The notes under the pieces were generated by a model, which saw nothing but the letters and a program-made list of their open reading frames with translations, had not been told where the DNA came from and ran no database searches. Below, in pieces: positions 18,716 through 28,294 of a DNA stretch of 64,000 nucleotides. Positions within the stretch are counted from its first letter, which is position 1. Every line of letters starts with the position of its first letter. A program made the position numbers and the translations under genes. The stretch comes from CAVVEQ01 sp963806635 (lineage in GTDB: Bacteria; Chloroflexota; Anaerolineae; Anaerolineales; Anaerolineaceae): positions 86,460 through 150,459 of the forward strand of contig CAWDZA010000002.1 in NCBI GenBank assembly GCA_963806635.1, read 5' to 3'.

Positions 18716-19672
18716 TTACTCGATCCCTGCTATCGCTGAATCGATCCGATCCAGGATGCCGTTATCCAATTTCGCCGCTGCCTCCGCTGCCCCAAGGTTC
18801 TCCTCAAGCTGTTCAAGCCGGCTGGCACCGGTGATAACCGTACTCACCTCGCTGTGGCGCAGCACCCAGGCAATAGCAAGCTGCCCGGGGGTGATGCCAA
18901 GGTCGCCGGCGATGCCCTGCAACTTTTTCACCCGTTCTATCTTCTCCGGAGTGATGCGGTCGCGCACCCAGCCGTAATTTTCCAGCGAAGCCCGGCTTCC
19001 CTCGGGGATTCCTTCATTATACTTACCTGTCAGGATGCCATATGCCAGCGGGCTGAAGGTGGTGAGACCGATGCCCAGCTCGCGGCACACCGGCATGAGG
19101 GTGTCCTCCACGCGCTTGCGGTGCAGCAGGTTATATTGCGGCTGGTCCATCGTGGGCGGGATGAGGTTATATTGGCGGGCGATGCCATATGCCTGGGCAA
19201 CATGGCTGGCCTCCCATTCGGAGGTGCCCCAGTAGAGGATCTTGCCCTGCTGGATGAGGATGTTCATCGTTCGAACAATTTCCTCAATGGGGGTTTCCGG
19301 GTCGTAGCGGTGGCAAAAATAGAGATCCAGATAATCCACATCCATACGTTTGAGGGAAGCATGCACCGATTCCATGACATGCTTGCGGGAAAGTCCGCGC
19401 GCGTTGGGTCCGGTGGATGTTGGCCAGAAGACCTTACTGGAAAGTACCAGCTCGGTGCGGGTAAGTTTCTTGATCGCCTGCCCCATGATGATCTCAGCCT
19501 TGCCATCGGCGTAGATATCGGCATTATCGAAATAGTTGATCCCGTGATCGAAAGCAGCGTGCAGGAGGCTGGCGGCTTTCTTTTCGTCCACCTGGGTGCC
19601 AAAAGTGACCCACGAACCGATGGAAATCTCGCTGACTTTCAGGCCAGAGCGGCCGAGACGACGGTAAAGCAT
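18716..19672 (-). CDS. Aldo/keto reductase (Kv-beta/YghZ-like)
   Basis: A 318-residue NADPH-dependent oxidoreductase. The family pattern is seen from MLYRRLGRSGLKVSEIS, GINYFDNADIYADGKAE (catalytic Asp and Tyr), LSSKVFWPTS (catalytic Lys) and YLDLYFCHRYDP (His), to VITGASRLEQLEEN near the end. The sequence is closest to the voltage-gated K-channel beta/YghZ subgroup. I start at the ATG at 19672, which is preceded by AGGAG; the frame is open 35 codons upstream but that part is AT-rich and repeat-like. The substrate is probably an aldehyde or methylglyoxal-like compound; this is inference. Confidence 0.88.
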   Translation of the reverse strand: MLYRRLGRSGLKVSEISIGSWVTFGTQVDEKKAASLLHAAFDHGINYFDNADIYADGKAEIIMGQAIKKLTRTELVLSSKVFWPTSTGPNARGLSRKHVMESVHASLKRMDVDYLDLYFCHRYDPETPIEEIVRTMNILIQQGKILYWGTSEWEASHVAQAYGIARQYNLIPPTMDQPQYNLLHRKRVEDTLMPVCRELGIGLTTFSPLAYGILTGKYNEGIPEGSRASLENYGWVRDRITPEKIERVKKLQGIAGDLGITPGQLAIAWVLRHSEVSTVITGASRLEQLEENLGAAEAAAKLDNGILDRIDSAIAGIE

Positions 19673-19909
19673 GGTATCTCCTAAGAATGTTGAATTGACG
19701 AATCGAAACGAGTTGAATGGTTGAAAACGGGAGTGTTGAATAGTTGAATTGTAAATGGTTGAATCGGCAGAGATCACTCCGTGGAAATGAGATTTTGTGT
19801 AAGTATTTTAACTCACTATGCTGCCCGGATCTGCTCTTCTGCTTATATAACGATTTAACCAATCAATCGATCAATCCTTCGATTCCAAATCAACGATTCA
19901 ACCGTTCAA
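19673..19909. repeat. AT-rich intergenic region with repeated TTGAAT/ATTCAA motifs
   Basis: The stretch 19688-19765 has at least five irregular copies of (G)TTGAAT with varied flanks, and 19858-19915 has the complementary form (GATTCAACCGTTCAAC). No conserved spacer or unit length exists, so this is not a CRISPR array. No gene supported. Confidence 0.5.
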
Positions 19910-21256
19910 CTACTCTAACTCTTCCTTCCCTTCCCCCGACCCGATGCCCAACGGTTTCCATTTTTCAGTATTCTCCCGTAAGCGGTGCTGGGATCCCTCG
20001 CGGATATGCGTACGGTCAAAACCCTCGGGAGCGATGGTCATGGCTTCGCCATCCAGCAAGCCGGAAACGCCGCGCTGGCCAGGCTCGGGTCGTTGATCGC
20101 GGCAGTAGGGGCAGGCAGCCCGATCGTGGGTTTTGTAATCCAATGGTTCTTCATACGAGGTGATGAACCCCTCGAAGTTACGAAGGATCACCTTATGATC
20201 CGAGGCGCTGATGTGATACGTGGGCATCACCGGGATCTTGCCGCCGCCGCCAGGGCCATCCACACAGAAGGTAGGCACGGCGAAGCCGGATGTATGCCCG
20301 CGTAAACCTTCGATGATCTCCATGCCGGTAGCCACCGGTGTGCGGAAGTGTCCGGCGCCTTCCACCAGGTCGCACTGGTAGAGGTAATAGGGACGTACGC
20401 GGATTCGCACCAGGTCCTGCACCAGCTTACGCTGGATGTGGACACAGTCGTTCACCCCGGCCAGCAGAACGGACTGATTCCCCAGCGGAATGCCGGCGCG
20501 GGTGAGTTTATCCGTGGCTTCAGCCAGCTCGGCGGTGATCTCGTTGGGGTGGTTCACATGGATGTTGAGCCACAGCGGGTGGAACTTCTGCAGCATGTCG
20601 ATCAGCTCAGTTGTGACACGCATGGGCATAAAGACAGGAACCCGCGAGCCGATGCGCACGATCTCCACGTGGGGGATCTCGCGCAGGCGGGTGAGGATCT
20701 CCTCCAGCAGGCGGGGCGCCAGGGTGAGAGGGTCGCCGCCGGAAAGCAGAACGTCGCGGATCTGCGGGGTGCGTTTGATGTAATCGATCTGCTGCTCGAA
20801 ATCTTCGCGGGCAAAGGTCTGGGAAGGATCGCCCACGATGCGCGCACGGGTGCAGTAGCGGCAGTAAACCGCGCACTGGGTGGTGACCAGCATCAGGACT
20901 CTATCCGGGTAGCGGTGGACGAGCCCAGGGACGGGTGAATGGCGGTCCTCGGAGAGCGAGTCCTCCATTTGCCCGGTGAAGGCGCTCATTTCTTCGACGG
21001 TGGGGATGATCTGCTTGCGGATGGGGTCATGGGGGTCATCGGGGTCGATGAGTGACACAAAGTAGGGGGTCACATCCACACGGAAGAGGTTGGGGCTGGA
21101 GAGGGCTTTCTTCTCGCCCGGTTTCAGCTTGAGAACCTGCTCGAATTCCTCCACCGTATTGAGCCGGTGCGAGAGCTGCCAGCGCCAGTCATTCCATTTT
21201 TCGGAGGGCACGTCTTTGAATGCGGGAGCGATGCGGGAAGGAAAATTTTGGGGCAT
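19910..21256 (-). CDS. kamA: Lysine 2,3-aminomutase (radical SAM, PLP)
   Basis: A 448-residue radical-SAM enzyme that converts L-lysine to L-beta-lysine. The cluster motif is TTQCAVYCRYCTRAR with Cys128, Cys132 and Cys135. Before it lie the family blocks WNDWRWQLSHRLNT and TPYFVSLIDPDDPHDPIR; after it come DVLLSGGDPLTL, RVPVFMPMRVT, and the C-terminal FCVDGPGGGGKIPVMPTY region with the PLP-binding lysine. An additional CPYC-containing tail follows. The start at the ATG 21256 has AGAGG upstream; a longer frame reaches 21313. No acetyltransferase (ablB) for the beta-lysine osmolyte pathway is adjacent, so the use of beta-lysine here is unknown. Confidence 0.9.
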   Translation of the reverse strand: MPQNFPSRIAPAFKDVPSEKWNDWRWQLSHRLNTVEEFEQVLKLKPGEKKALSSPNLFRVDVTPYFVSLIDPDDPHDPIRKQIIPTVEEMSAFTGQMEDSLSEDRHSPVPGLVHRYPDRVLMLVTTQCAVYCRYCTRARIVGDPSQTFAREDFEQQIDYIKRTPQIRDVLLSGGDPLTLAPRLLEEILTRLREIPHVEIVRIGSRVPVFMPMRVTTELIDMLQKFHPLWLNIHVNHPNEITAELAEATDKLTRAGIPLGNQSVLLAGVNDCVHIQRKLVQDLVRIRVRPYYLYQCDLVEGAGHFRTPVATGMEIIEGLRGHTSGFAVPTFCVDGPGGGGKIPVMPTYHISASDHKVILRNFEGFITSYEEPLDYKTHDRAACPYCRDQRPEPGQRGVSGLLDGEAMTIAPEGFDRTHIREGSQHRLRENTEKWKPLGIGSGEGKEELE

Positions 21257-21443
21257 GATTACCTCTTTATCCAATAAGGCGCACATCCGCGCGCCTCTAC
21301 TAGTTACTTGCACCCATTCAACTTTTCAGTGATTCAACCTGGTCCAATTGTATGAAGAAACGATGGGCAGGTCAATACGATTGAAGGAGAACATGGTGAG
21401 AATAACCTTTTGTAAGCGTTTTATCAGAAATTCTACACCTCGC

Positions 21444-21472
21444 TTGACTTGATTTTGCCAGCATGGTATCAT
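21444..21472 (+). promoter_or_regulatory. Sigma-70-type promoter of the hrcA operon
   Basis: TTGACT (21444-21449), a 17-base spacer, then TATCAT (21467-21472). The predicted transcription start is about 21479, immediately before the CIRCE element. Confidence 0.75.
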
Positions 21473-21485
21473 AATTCACAGTGAA

Positions 21486-21512
21486 TTAGCACTCTCAAGC
21501 CGAGAGTGCTAA
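21486..21512 (+). promoter_or_regulatory. CIRCE operator (HrcA binding site)
   Basis: Perfect consensus TTAGCACTC-N9-GAGTGCTAA (21486-21494, 21504-21512), just downstream of the promoter and 13 bases before hrcA. HrcA binding here represses the operon until heat stress. Confidence 0.97.
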
Positions 21513-21525
21513 AAATAAGACGGAC

Positions 21526-22584
21526 ATGAATGAAACGCTGACCGAACGACAGAAATTACTGCTCACGCTCATTATCCATGAGTACGTGCAGACGGCCGCA
21601 CCGGTAGGATCCTACCATCTGGTGGAGCGCTACAACCTGGATATGAGCTCTGCCACGGTGCGTAACGAGCTTTCGGAGTTGGATGCCCTGGGCTTTCTGC
21701 GCCAGCCGCACACTTCTGCCGGACGGGTGCCAACAGAGGAAGGCTACCGCTATTTCGTCACCCGGTTGATCCAGGATACCACCCTGCCGGAATCAACGCG
21801 AAGCATGATCAGCCACCAGTTCTACCAGACGCGCAACGATGTGGATCAATGGATGCGGCTGGGGGTTTCCGTGCTGGCGCACCAATCGCGTGCTGCCGCA
21901 TTGATCACCTCGCCCCACCCGGAGAAAGCCCGTTTCAAACATGTGGAGCTCATTTCCACCCGCGGGCGGCAGGTGCTGATGGTGTTGGTCATGATGGGTG
22001 GAGATATTCACCAGCAGGTTCATTCGCTGGAGGAACCCCTCAGTCAGGAGATCCTTTCCGAGGCAGCCCACCGCCTCACTGACCGTTTTTGCGGGATAAG
22101 CCCGGATCAGATCGCGAAAACCGCTCTCCAACTGGAAAGCCTGGAGAAAGAGGTGGCAGGTTGGATCCTGGAGGAAATGACCCGCTCGGATGCGCTCGTT
22201 TCCGGCAATATCTTCATGGATGGACTGACGAATGTACTTGCCGAGCCCGAGTTCGCCGGTTCCGAGGATGCCCGCCGCGCGCTGCGCATACTGGAAGAAC
22301 GCTCCACCCTGCAGGAGCTGCTTTCGCGCTCTGTACCGCAGGGTACGATTGGCGGCGTGCAGGTGCTGATTGGCGGAGAAAGTTCGTGGGACGAATTGCG
22401 CCAATGGTCAATGGTGCTGGCCCGCTACGGCTCGCCAGGGTATGCCACCGGCATGCTGGGCGTGTTGGGTCCCATGCGCATGTCTTACGGGCGATCCATC
22501 TCAGTGGTGCGCTTCCTCTCCGGACTGTTGAGCGACCTTGTGAGCGAGACCCTGGTGGACGATACTCCTGAAAAAATGAATTAA
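21526..22584 (+). CDS. hrcA: Heat-inducible transcription repressor HrcA
   Basis: A 352-residue repressor. The N-terminal winged helix is recognisable from LTERQKLLLTLIIHEYVQTAAPVGS through SSATVRNELSELDALGFLRQPHTSAGRVPTEEGYR, the most conserved part of the family. The middle and C-terminal region carries GGVQVLIGGE and the final GYATGMLGVLGPMRMSYGRSISVVR block. HrcA binds CIRCE and needs GroEL for full activity. It is first in hrcA-grpE-dnaK-dnaJ-prmA and represses its own operon through the CIRCE at 21486. Confidence 0.97.
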   Translation: MNETLTERQKLLLTLIIHEYVQTAAPVGSYHLVERYNLDMSSATVRNELSELDALGFLRQPHTSAGRVPTEEGYRYFVTRLIQDTTLPESTRSMISHQFYQTRNDVDQWMRLGVSVLAHQSRAAALITSPHPEKARFKHVELISTRGRQVLMVLVMMGGDIHQQVHSLEEPLSQEILSEAAHRLTDRFCGISPDQIAKTALQLESLEKEVAGWILEEMTRSDALVSGNIFMDGLTNVLAEPEFAGSEDARRALRILEERSTLQELLSRSVPQGTIGGVQVLIGGESSWDELRQWSMVLARYGSPGYATGMLGVLGPMRMSYGRSISVVRFLSGLLSDLVSETLVDDTPEKMN

Positions 22585-22596
22585 AGGTGGAAATCA

Positions 22597-23172
22597 ATGA
22601 CAGATAAAAGACGAGGAACCAAACCACTGCATGAGCATCACGAAAAGGATACAGCTCCCCTGGGGCATGAAACGAAGCCGGAGGAGATGGTGACCGTGCC
22701 GTTGAAGGACTTCGCGGCACAAATGAAAGAGATCGATGATCTTAAGGAACAGGCGCAAACAAACCTGGAAGGCTGGCAGCGCGAACGCGCGGATTATAGC
22801 AACTACCGCAGCCGAGTGGAACGCGAGCAGTCCCAGAAGAAGCAAGACTTGGCGGTGGAGGTTATCAAGAAGTACCTGGCCATTTCGGATGATATTAACC
22901 GGGCTTTGAAAGCCCGCCCGACCGAAGGGGAGGCTGCAAGCTGGGCGGAAGGGATCGAGCTGATCAGCCGCAAGCTGGCCAACATCCTGGATTGTGAAGG
23001 ATTGACCCCGATTGACGCGGAGGGAAAACAGTTCGACCCGCGCATTCACGAAGCCATCTCACACGAGGAAAGCGACGGGCATGAATCGGGCGAAGTGATC
23101 GAAGTTGTTCAAATGGGATATATGCTGGGCGATCGGGTGATCCGTCCGGCAATGGTAAGAGTTGCCAAATAG
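22597..23172 (+). CDS. grpE: Nucleotide exchange factor GrpE
   Basis: A 191-residue co-chaperone that releases ADP from DnaK. It begins with a charged, disordered tail, then a coiled coil (KDFAAQMKEIDDLKEQAQTN), the family block ERADYSNYRSRVEREQ, and the C-terminal beta-wing ending with GYMLGDRVIRPAMVRVAK. It lies 12 bases after hrcA and 9 bases before dnaK, with AGGTGG as a Shine-Dalgarno. Confidence 0.95.
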   Translation: MTDKRRGTKPLHEHHEKDTAPLGHETKPEEMVTVPLKDFAAQMKEIDDLKEQAQTNLEGWQRERADYSNYRSRVEREQSQKKQDLAVEVIKKYLAISDDINRALKARPTEGEAASWAEGIELISRKLANILDCEGLTPIDAEGKQFDPRIHEAISHEESDGHESGEVIEVVQMGYMLGDRVIRPAMVRVAK

Positions 23173-23181
23173 GAGGAACGA

Positions 23182-25125
23182 ATGGGAAAAATTATTGGAA
23201 TTGATCTTGGTACCACAAACTCTGTTGTGGCGGTGATGAGCGGCGGCGAGCCGATGGTCATCCCAACCGCCGAAGGGGAACGGCTGCTGCCTTCAGTGGT
23301 GGCGGTCAACAAGAACCACGAGCGTCTGGTGGGGCGGGCTGCCCGCAACCAGGCCATCGTCAACCCCGAAAACACGATCTTCTCGATCAAGCGCTTCATG
23401 GGGCGCAAATTTGACGACCCCGAAGTGCAGCGCACGGTCGGCAAGGTCCCTTATAAAGTGTCCAAAGCATCCAATGGCGACGTGCGCGTCACCCTGGATG
23501 GCAAGGAATACTCACCGCCGGAAGTCTCGGCCATGATCCTGGCCAAGTTGAAAGCCGATGCAGAGGCCTACCTGGGAGAGACGGTTACCCAGGCGGTCAT
23601 CACCGTCCCGGCGTACTTTAATGACGCTCAGCGCAACGCCACCAAGGATGCCGGCAAGATCGCCGGGTTGGAAGTGCTGCGCATCATCAACGAGCCCACG
23701 GCCTCATCACTGGCCTACGGGTTGGATAAGAAAAAGAACGAAGTGATCGCGGTCTACGACCTGGGCGGCGGCACCTTCGATATCTCGGTACTGGATGTGG
23801 GCGAGGGCGTCTTCCAGGTGAAATCCACCTCGGGTGATACGTTCCTGGGCGGCGACGACTTCGACCAGCGCGTGATGGATTTCCTGGCTGAAGAATTCAA
23901 AAAACAGAGCGGCATCGACCTTAAAACCGACCGCTCCGCCCTGCAGCGTCTGAAGGAAGCCGCAGAGAAAGCCAAGATCGAGCTATCCTCGATGGCGCAG
24001 ACCGAGATCAACCTGCCCTATATTACTGCTGATCAAACAGGCCCCAAGCACCTTGTGATGACCCTCACCCGCGCCAAGCTGGAACAGCTCACCGGCGACC
24101 TGGTTCAAAAATCGCTGGAACCTGTCCGCAAGGCGATCTCCGATTCTGGTCTGAAAGCATCTGAAATCGACGAGGTTGTGATGGTGGGCGGCATGACCCG
24201 CATGCCGCTGGTGCAGGAGACGGTGAAGAAGGAATTTGGCAAGGAACCTCACAAGGGCGTGAATCCTGATGAGGTGGTGGCGATCGGCGCTGCCATCCAG
24301 GCTGGTGTGTTGGGCGGCGAGGTGAAGGATATCCTCCTGCTCGACGTCACCCCTCTCACCCTTTCGGTGGAAACCCTCGGCGGCGTGGCAACCGCGCTGA
24401 TCGAGCGCAACACCACCATCCCGGTGCACCGTTCGCAGATCTTCTCGACCGCCTCCGATGGGCAGACCCAGGTGGAGATCCATGTGCTGCAGGGTGAACG
24501 CCCGATGGCAGCCGATAACAAGACCCTGGGGCGATTCAACCTGGATGGCATCCCGCCTGCGCCGAGAGGCATCCCGCAGATCGAGGTCTCCTTCGATACC
24601 GACGCGAACGGAATCCTGGAGGTGAAAGCCACCGATAAAGCCACCGGGCGCAGCCAGCACATCACCATCACCGCTTCTTCGGGCCTCTCGAAGGACGAAG
24701 TGGAACGTATGCGCAAGGAAGCCGAATCGCATGCGGCCGACGATCTTAAGAAAAAGGAATTGATCGAGGTGCGCAACCTGGCAGAGAACACCGTCTACAC
24801 CGGAGAAAAGCTGATCCGCGAGAACGGGGAAAAGATCCCCGCGGATGTGAAGCAGCAGGTGGAGGATGGTATGGCAGCCGTGCGCGCGGTGAAGGATGGC
24901 GAGGACGCCGAGGCCATCAAAAAGGCCACCGAGGAGCTGAGCCAGAACCTGCAGAAGGTTGGCGCCAGCATGTATCAGCAGCCCGCTGGTGGTGCGGCCG
25001 GTCCCGGCGCGGAGGGCAGTGTGCCTCCCGATATGGGCGGCGACGCGCCTCCGCAGGAACCCCCCGCTGAAGGCGGCACGGGCGGCGGCGAGGACGTGGT
25101 GGATGGTGAGTTCAAGAACATCTAG
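23182..25125 (+). CDS. dnaK: Chaperone DnaK (Hsp70)
   Basis: A 647-residue Hsp70. It has the ATPase signatures IGIDLGTTNSVVAVM at the start, VYDLGGGTFDISVLDVG (about residue 190) and VVMVGGMTRMPLVQ (about 332), the linker DILLLDVTPLTLSVETLGG, the substrate-binding domain, and a lid ending in a Gly/Pro-rich tail with DVVDGEFKNI. It binds exposed hydrophobic peptide stretches and folds proteins with DnaJ and GrpE. It is preceded by AGGAGG. About 100 bases separate it from dnaJ, including a hairpin that may reduce downstream expression. Confidence 0.98.
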   Translation: MGKIIGIDLGTTNSVVAVMSGGEPMVIPTAEGERLLPSVVAVNKNHERLVGRAARNQAIVNPENTIFSIKRFMGRKFDDPEVQRTVGKVPYKVSKASNGDVRVTLDGKEYSPPEVSAMILAKLKADAEAYLGETVTQAVITVPAYFNDAQRNATKDAGKIAGLEVLRIINEPTASSLAYGLDKKKNEVIAVYDLGGGTFDISVLDVGEGVFQVKSTSGDTFLGGDDFDQRVMDFLAEEFKKQSGIDLKTDRSALQRLKEAAEKAKIELSSMAQTEINLPYITADQTGPKHLVMTLTRAKLEQLTGDLVQKSLEPVRKAISDSGLKASEIDEVVMVGGMTRMPLVQETVKKEFGKEPHKGVNPDEVVAIGAAIQAGVLGGEVKDILLLDVTPLTLSVETLGGVATALIERNTTIPVHRSQIFSTASDGQTQVEIHVLQGERPMAADNKTLGRFNLDGIPPAPRGIPQIEVSFDTDANGILEVKATDKATGRSQHITITASSGLSKDEVERMRKEAESHAADDLKKKELIEVRNLAENTVYTGEKLIRENGEKIPADVKQQVEDGMAAVRAVKDGEDAEAIKKATEELSQNLQKVGASMYQQPAGGAAGPGAEGSVPPDMGGDAPPQEPPAEGGTGGGEDVVDGEFKNI

Positions 25126-25149
25126 TCCGTCAAAAAAGTAAAAAATCAA

Positions 25150-25196
25150 ATCCCTCAACCCCATATTCTCCCCTGAGGAGGGTGTGGGGTGAGGTT
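25150..25196 (+). promoter_or_regulatory. Hairpin between dnaK and dnaJ
   Basis: An imperfect hairpin pairs CCCCATATTCTCCC with GGAGGGTGTGGGG around a short CTGA loop, followed by TTTTATTC. It may act as a partial terminator or an mRNA processing/stability element that lowers dnaJ-prmA relative to dnaK. Confidence 0.45.
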
Positions 25197-25222
25197 TTAT
25201 TCTTTTCAGGAACCGAACACAG

Positions 25223-26344
25223 ATGCCGACCAAACGAGATTATTACGAGATCCTGGGAGTGGACCGCGGCGCCAGCCAGGATGAACTGAAGACCGCCTTC
25301 CGCAACCTGGCGCGCAAGTTTCACCCGGATGTAAACAGCGACCCGGCTGCTGAGCAGAACTTCAAGGAAATTAACGAAGCCTACGGCATCCTTTCCGACC
25401 CTGATAAACGCGCCGCCTATGACCGCTATGGTCACGCCGGCGTGGATAACATGAACGGCATGCCGGATTTCTCAAATTTCGACATGTTCTCCGACCTTTT
25501 CGAGGGTCTCTTTGGCTTCGGCATGGGCGGCGGCGGGCGAAGGCGCAACGCACCCCGAAGGGGGGCGGATCTTTCCTACACCGTCCAGATGGAATTTGAC
25601 GAGGTGGTGAGAGGCGCGGAGAAGGAGATCGAGATCACCCGCGATGAGGATTGCGCGAACTGCAAGGGGACCGGCGCAGAACCGGGCACCAGCCGCACGA
25701 AATGCGAGACCTGCGGCGGGCGGGGCGAGGTGCGGCAGGTGCGGCAGACCTTTTTGGGCTCGATGGTTCAGGTGACCACCTGCCCGGCCTGCAACGGCGC
25801 GGGCGAGGTGATCGGCAGCCCGTGCAAGACCTGCCGCGGGCGCGGGTTGGAACGCAAAACCCTGCGCAAGGTGGTTTCCATCCCGGCCGGGGTGGATAAC
25901 GGCACGCAGATCCGCCTGGGCGGCGAAGGCCAGCCGGGGATCAACGGGGGACCGAAAGGCAATCTCTATTTGGAAGTGCGGGTGAAGGCGCACAAATTCT
26001 TCAAGCGCCGCAACGATGACGTGCTGGTGGATGTGAACATCAACGTGGCTCAGGCCGCTCTCGGAGAAGAGGTGGAGGTACCCACCGTGGAGGGCAGCAC
26101 CAAACTTCATATCCCCAGCGGTACCCAGCCCGGCAAGGTGTTTACGATGAAGGGCAAGGGCATTCCGCATGTACGCGGCGGGGGGCGCGGCGACCAGCAT
26201 GTGATCGTCAACGTGGAGATCCCCACCAAGCTCAACCGGGATCAGAAAGAGCTGCTCGAGCAGCTTGGGAAAACACTGGGAACCGAAGTGAAACCCCAGG
26301 AACGCGGTTTCTTCGAGACGATCAAGGACGTGCTGGGTGGCTGA
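25223..26344 (+). CDS. dnaJ: Co-chaperone DnaJ (Hsp40 type I)
   Basis: A 373-residue type I DnaJ. It has a J domain with HPD (KFHPDVNSD, about residue 35), a Gly/Phe-rich region (FEGLFGFGMGGGGRRR), four zinc-finger repeats (CANCKGTG, CETCGGRG, CPACNGAG, CKTCRGRG), and the C-terminal substrate-binding domains. It stimulates DnaK ATP hydrolysis and delivers substrates. It is distinct from the membrane J-domain fusion at 10.1-11.7 kb. Its stop overlaps the GTG start of prmA. Confidence 0.97.
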   Translation: MPTKRDYYEILGVDRGASQDELKTAFRNLARKFHPDVNSDPAAEQNFKEINEAYGILSDPDKRAAYDRYGHAGVDNMNGMPDFSNFDMFSDLFEGLFGFGMGGGGRRRNAPRRGADLSYTVQMEFDEVVRGAEKEIEITRDEDCANCKGTGAEPGTSRTKCETCGGRGEVRQVRQTFLGSMVQVTTCPACNGAGEVIGSPCKTCRGRGLERKTLRKVVSIPAGVDNGTQIRLGGEGQPGINGGPKGNLYLEVRVKAHKFFKRRNDDVLVDVNINVAQAALGEEVEVPTVEGSTKLHIPSGTQPGKVFTMKGKGIPHVRGGGRGDQHVIVNVEIPTKLNRDQKELLEQLGKTLGTEVKPQERGFFETIKDVLGG

Positions 26345-27252
26345 TCCGCGCTGGCTGGAGATCTCGCTTACCACCTCGGGGGAGCTGGCCGAAGCGGTGG
26401 CGGAGGTGCTGGGAAGGTATTGCGCGAACGGGGTGGTGATGGAGCGCGACGTCAAGTTCTACAATGACGAAGATGAAGGCACACCCGAGGGTCCGGTGCG
26501 GATTTCCGCCTACCTGCCTGTGGACTCTGAGATGGAAGAGAAAAGAGTCCGGCTGGAGCAATCGCTCTGGCATCTGGGGCAGATCCAGCCCCTGCCCGAG
26601 CCAAAATTCAAGTTTATCGAAGATGAAGACTGGATGGCGGCCTGGAAGAAGAATTACCAGCCGATCGAAGTGGGCAGAGGGCTCTTGATCCTGCCAGCCT
26701 GGATCGAGCAGACCGACATGAGCCGGACCGCCATCAAGATCGACCCGGCCATGGCATTTGGCACCGGCACGCACCCCACCACCCAGCTCTGCCTGGCGCT
26801 TGATGGAGGGCAGGGTGAAGGCAGGGGAACCGGTGATCGATGTGGGCTGCGGTTCGGGGATCCTTTCCATCGGGGCGCTCAAGCTGGGCGCTTCTCATGC
26901 CCTGGCGGTGGATATCGACCCGCTTTCGACGCGGGCGACGCTTTCGAACGCGATCCTTAATGATGTGGACGATGACATGGAGGTCGCGCTGGGCTCGGTG
27001 GAGGAGATCCGGCAGGGGCTTTATTCGATCCAGGATGCGCCGCTGGTGCTGGTCAACATCCTCGCCCCGGTGATCATCCGGTTGTTTGATGCCGGGCTGG
27101 CAGAGCTGGTGAGCCCGGGCGGGAGCATCATTTTATCCGGCATCCTCGCGGACCAGGCGGCAGGCGTGCGGGCGAAGGCCGAGGAAAAGGGCTTGAAGTT
27201 CGCGGAGCAGCGGGGAATCGCGGACTGGGTGGGGATGGTTTTTGGGCGGTAA
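26337..27252 (+). CDS. prmA: Ribosomal protein L11 methyltransferase PrmA (one frameshift)
   Basis: About 304 residues over two frames. The first frame carries the N-terminal domain and the start of the catalytic domain up to AFGTGTHPTTQLCLAL; the second carries the SAM motif VIDVGCGSGILSIGALKLGAS, the acceptor-type block VLVNILAPVIIRL (NILA) and SGILADQ. Removing one T at 26800-26801 gives LALMEGRVKAG and a continuous PrmA. The start is GTG, overlapping the dnaJ stop, as is common for prmA downstream of dnaJ. The enzyme trimethylates ribosomal protein L11. The break is most likely a sequence error. Confidence 0.88.
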
Positions 27253-27456
27253 TCAACCGCCAAATACTATTTGCGAGCCCGACTCGTGAAACGAGGAAGG
27301 GCGAAGCAATCTCTTCATCAAAGCTGGAAGTTTGAATTACCGAATAGTCTGAAATTCTTGAATATTTATCGAGCCAGGTTGCCGCGTCGCGCCGGTCGTT
27401 GCCGGCGCTCCTCGCAAAGTTGAAAAGAAAAACATGGTGCGTGACATTGGATGAAT

Positions 27457-28224
27457 TCAGTTTGTAAATTTAAAACTTCCCAAAAACCGGTTGTACAGCG
27501 CCCAATCCTCTTTGTCATCCTGGTGACCGATCATGATCACTGAATAGCTGCCCGTTGTGGGCAAAGAAATAGCGGTCATCGGCAAAGGCCTGCTGACTGC
27601 GCTCAAAGCGGGTGTGGATGGCCATGCTCCCCGGCGATCTGCGCATCCGTCACGCGCTTATCGACGGAAAGGGAGTGATCGGTTATCCATTGCGCTAGGT
27701 CAGTACCCACTCCCAGGCGGAAATCCTCGCGGTCGGAGGGGAAGCTGACGTAAAAAGTTGGCCAGCTTCCGGGACCTGATGATCGAGAGCGCCTGGGGGT
27801 TGCCGTTCACAGCCTCCAGGGTGGCATCCGGTGGGTATTCGAAATACAGCCCGGTATTAGCATCGCGGTAGATCTTCCAGCCATCGGCAGCCAGCTCTGT
27901 GGTGGGGGTTTCTGAAGAAGGCAGCGCGGGGGTTGGGGTATCCTGCAGGGCGGAAGCCGGAGCGCACTCGCCGCGGAAATAAGCCCACTCCTCGCATTCG
28001 GAGCCATCCGCGAAGATGCAAAAGCCGGTTTGCGCGCCGGTTCCATCCGTGCGGATTTCCAGCGTGCCGCCGTACTGCTCGCAGTAGACCGAAGCCGGAT
28101 TGGCTATTTCCGCATCCTTGTCCACCAGCGGAATGATCGTAGGCGTTGGAGTTTTACGGGCGCAAGCCGCCATGGTGAGGGTGAGACCAATCCCGATCAA
28201 TATTATCCAATTCTTTCCAGACAT
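27457..28224 (-). CDS. DUF333-type lipoprotein (frameshifts in the C-terminal part)
   Basis: It begins with a lipoprotein signal (GIGLTLTMAAC; Cys about 21), then a DUF333 domain with PASVYCEQYGGTLEIR and GFCIFADGSECEEWAYFRGEC, four cysteines likely disulfide-paired outside the cell. A Thr/Pro linker precedes a second domain beginning DGWKIYRDANTGLYFEYP. The first frame stops early. Removing one A from the A5 run at 27752-27756 restores LANFYVSFPSDREDFRLGVG, and two further shifts carry the reading to KEDWALYNRFLGSFKF and a stop at 27457. Function unknown; secreted or surface location is likely. Confidence 0.6.
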
Positions 28225-28294
28225 GACGTGCTCCTTCGAACCGGTTTAGGTTTTCATATCAAGGACGAATTAATCGGTTTAAAAGTTCCTGGAA

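Noticed and set aside
19673..19909. TTGAAT repeats as a CRISPR or transposon end
   Set aside because: No constant unit, no spacers, no transposase gene nearby.
23983..25233. Minus-strand frame of 416 codons opposite dnaK
   Set aside because: A known type of shadow frame opposite dnaK; no recognisable domain or ribosome-binding site.
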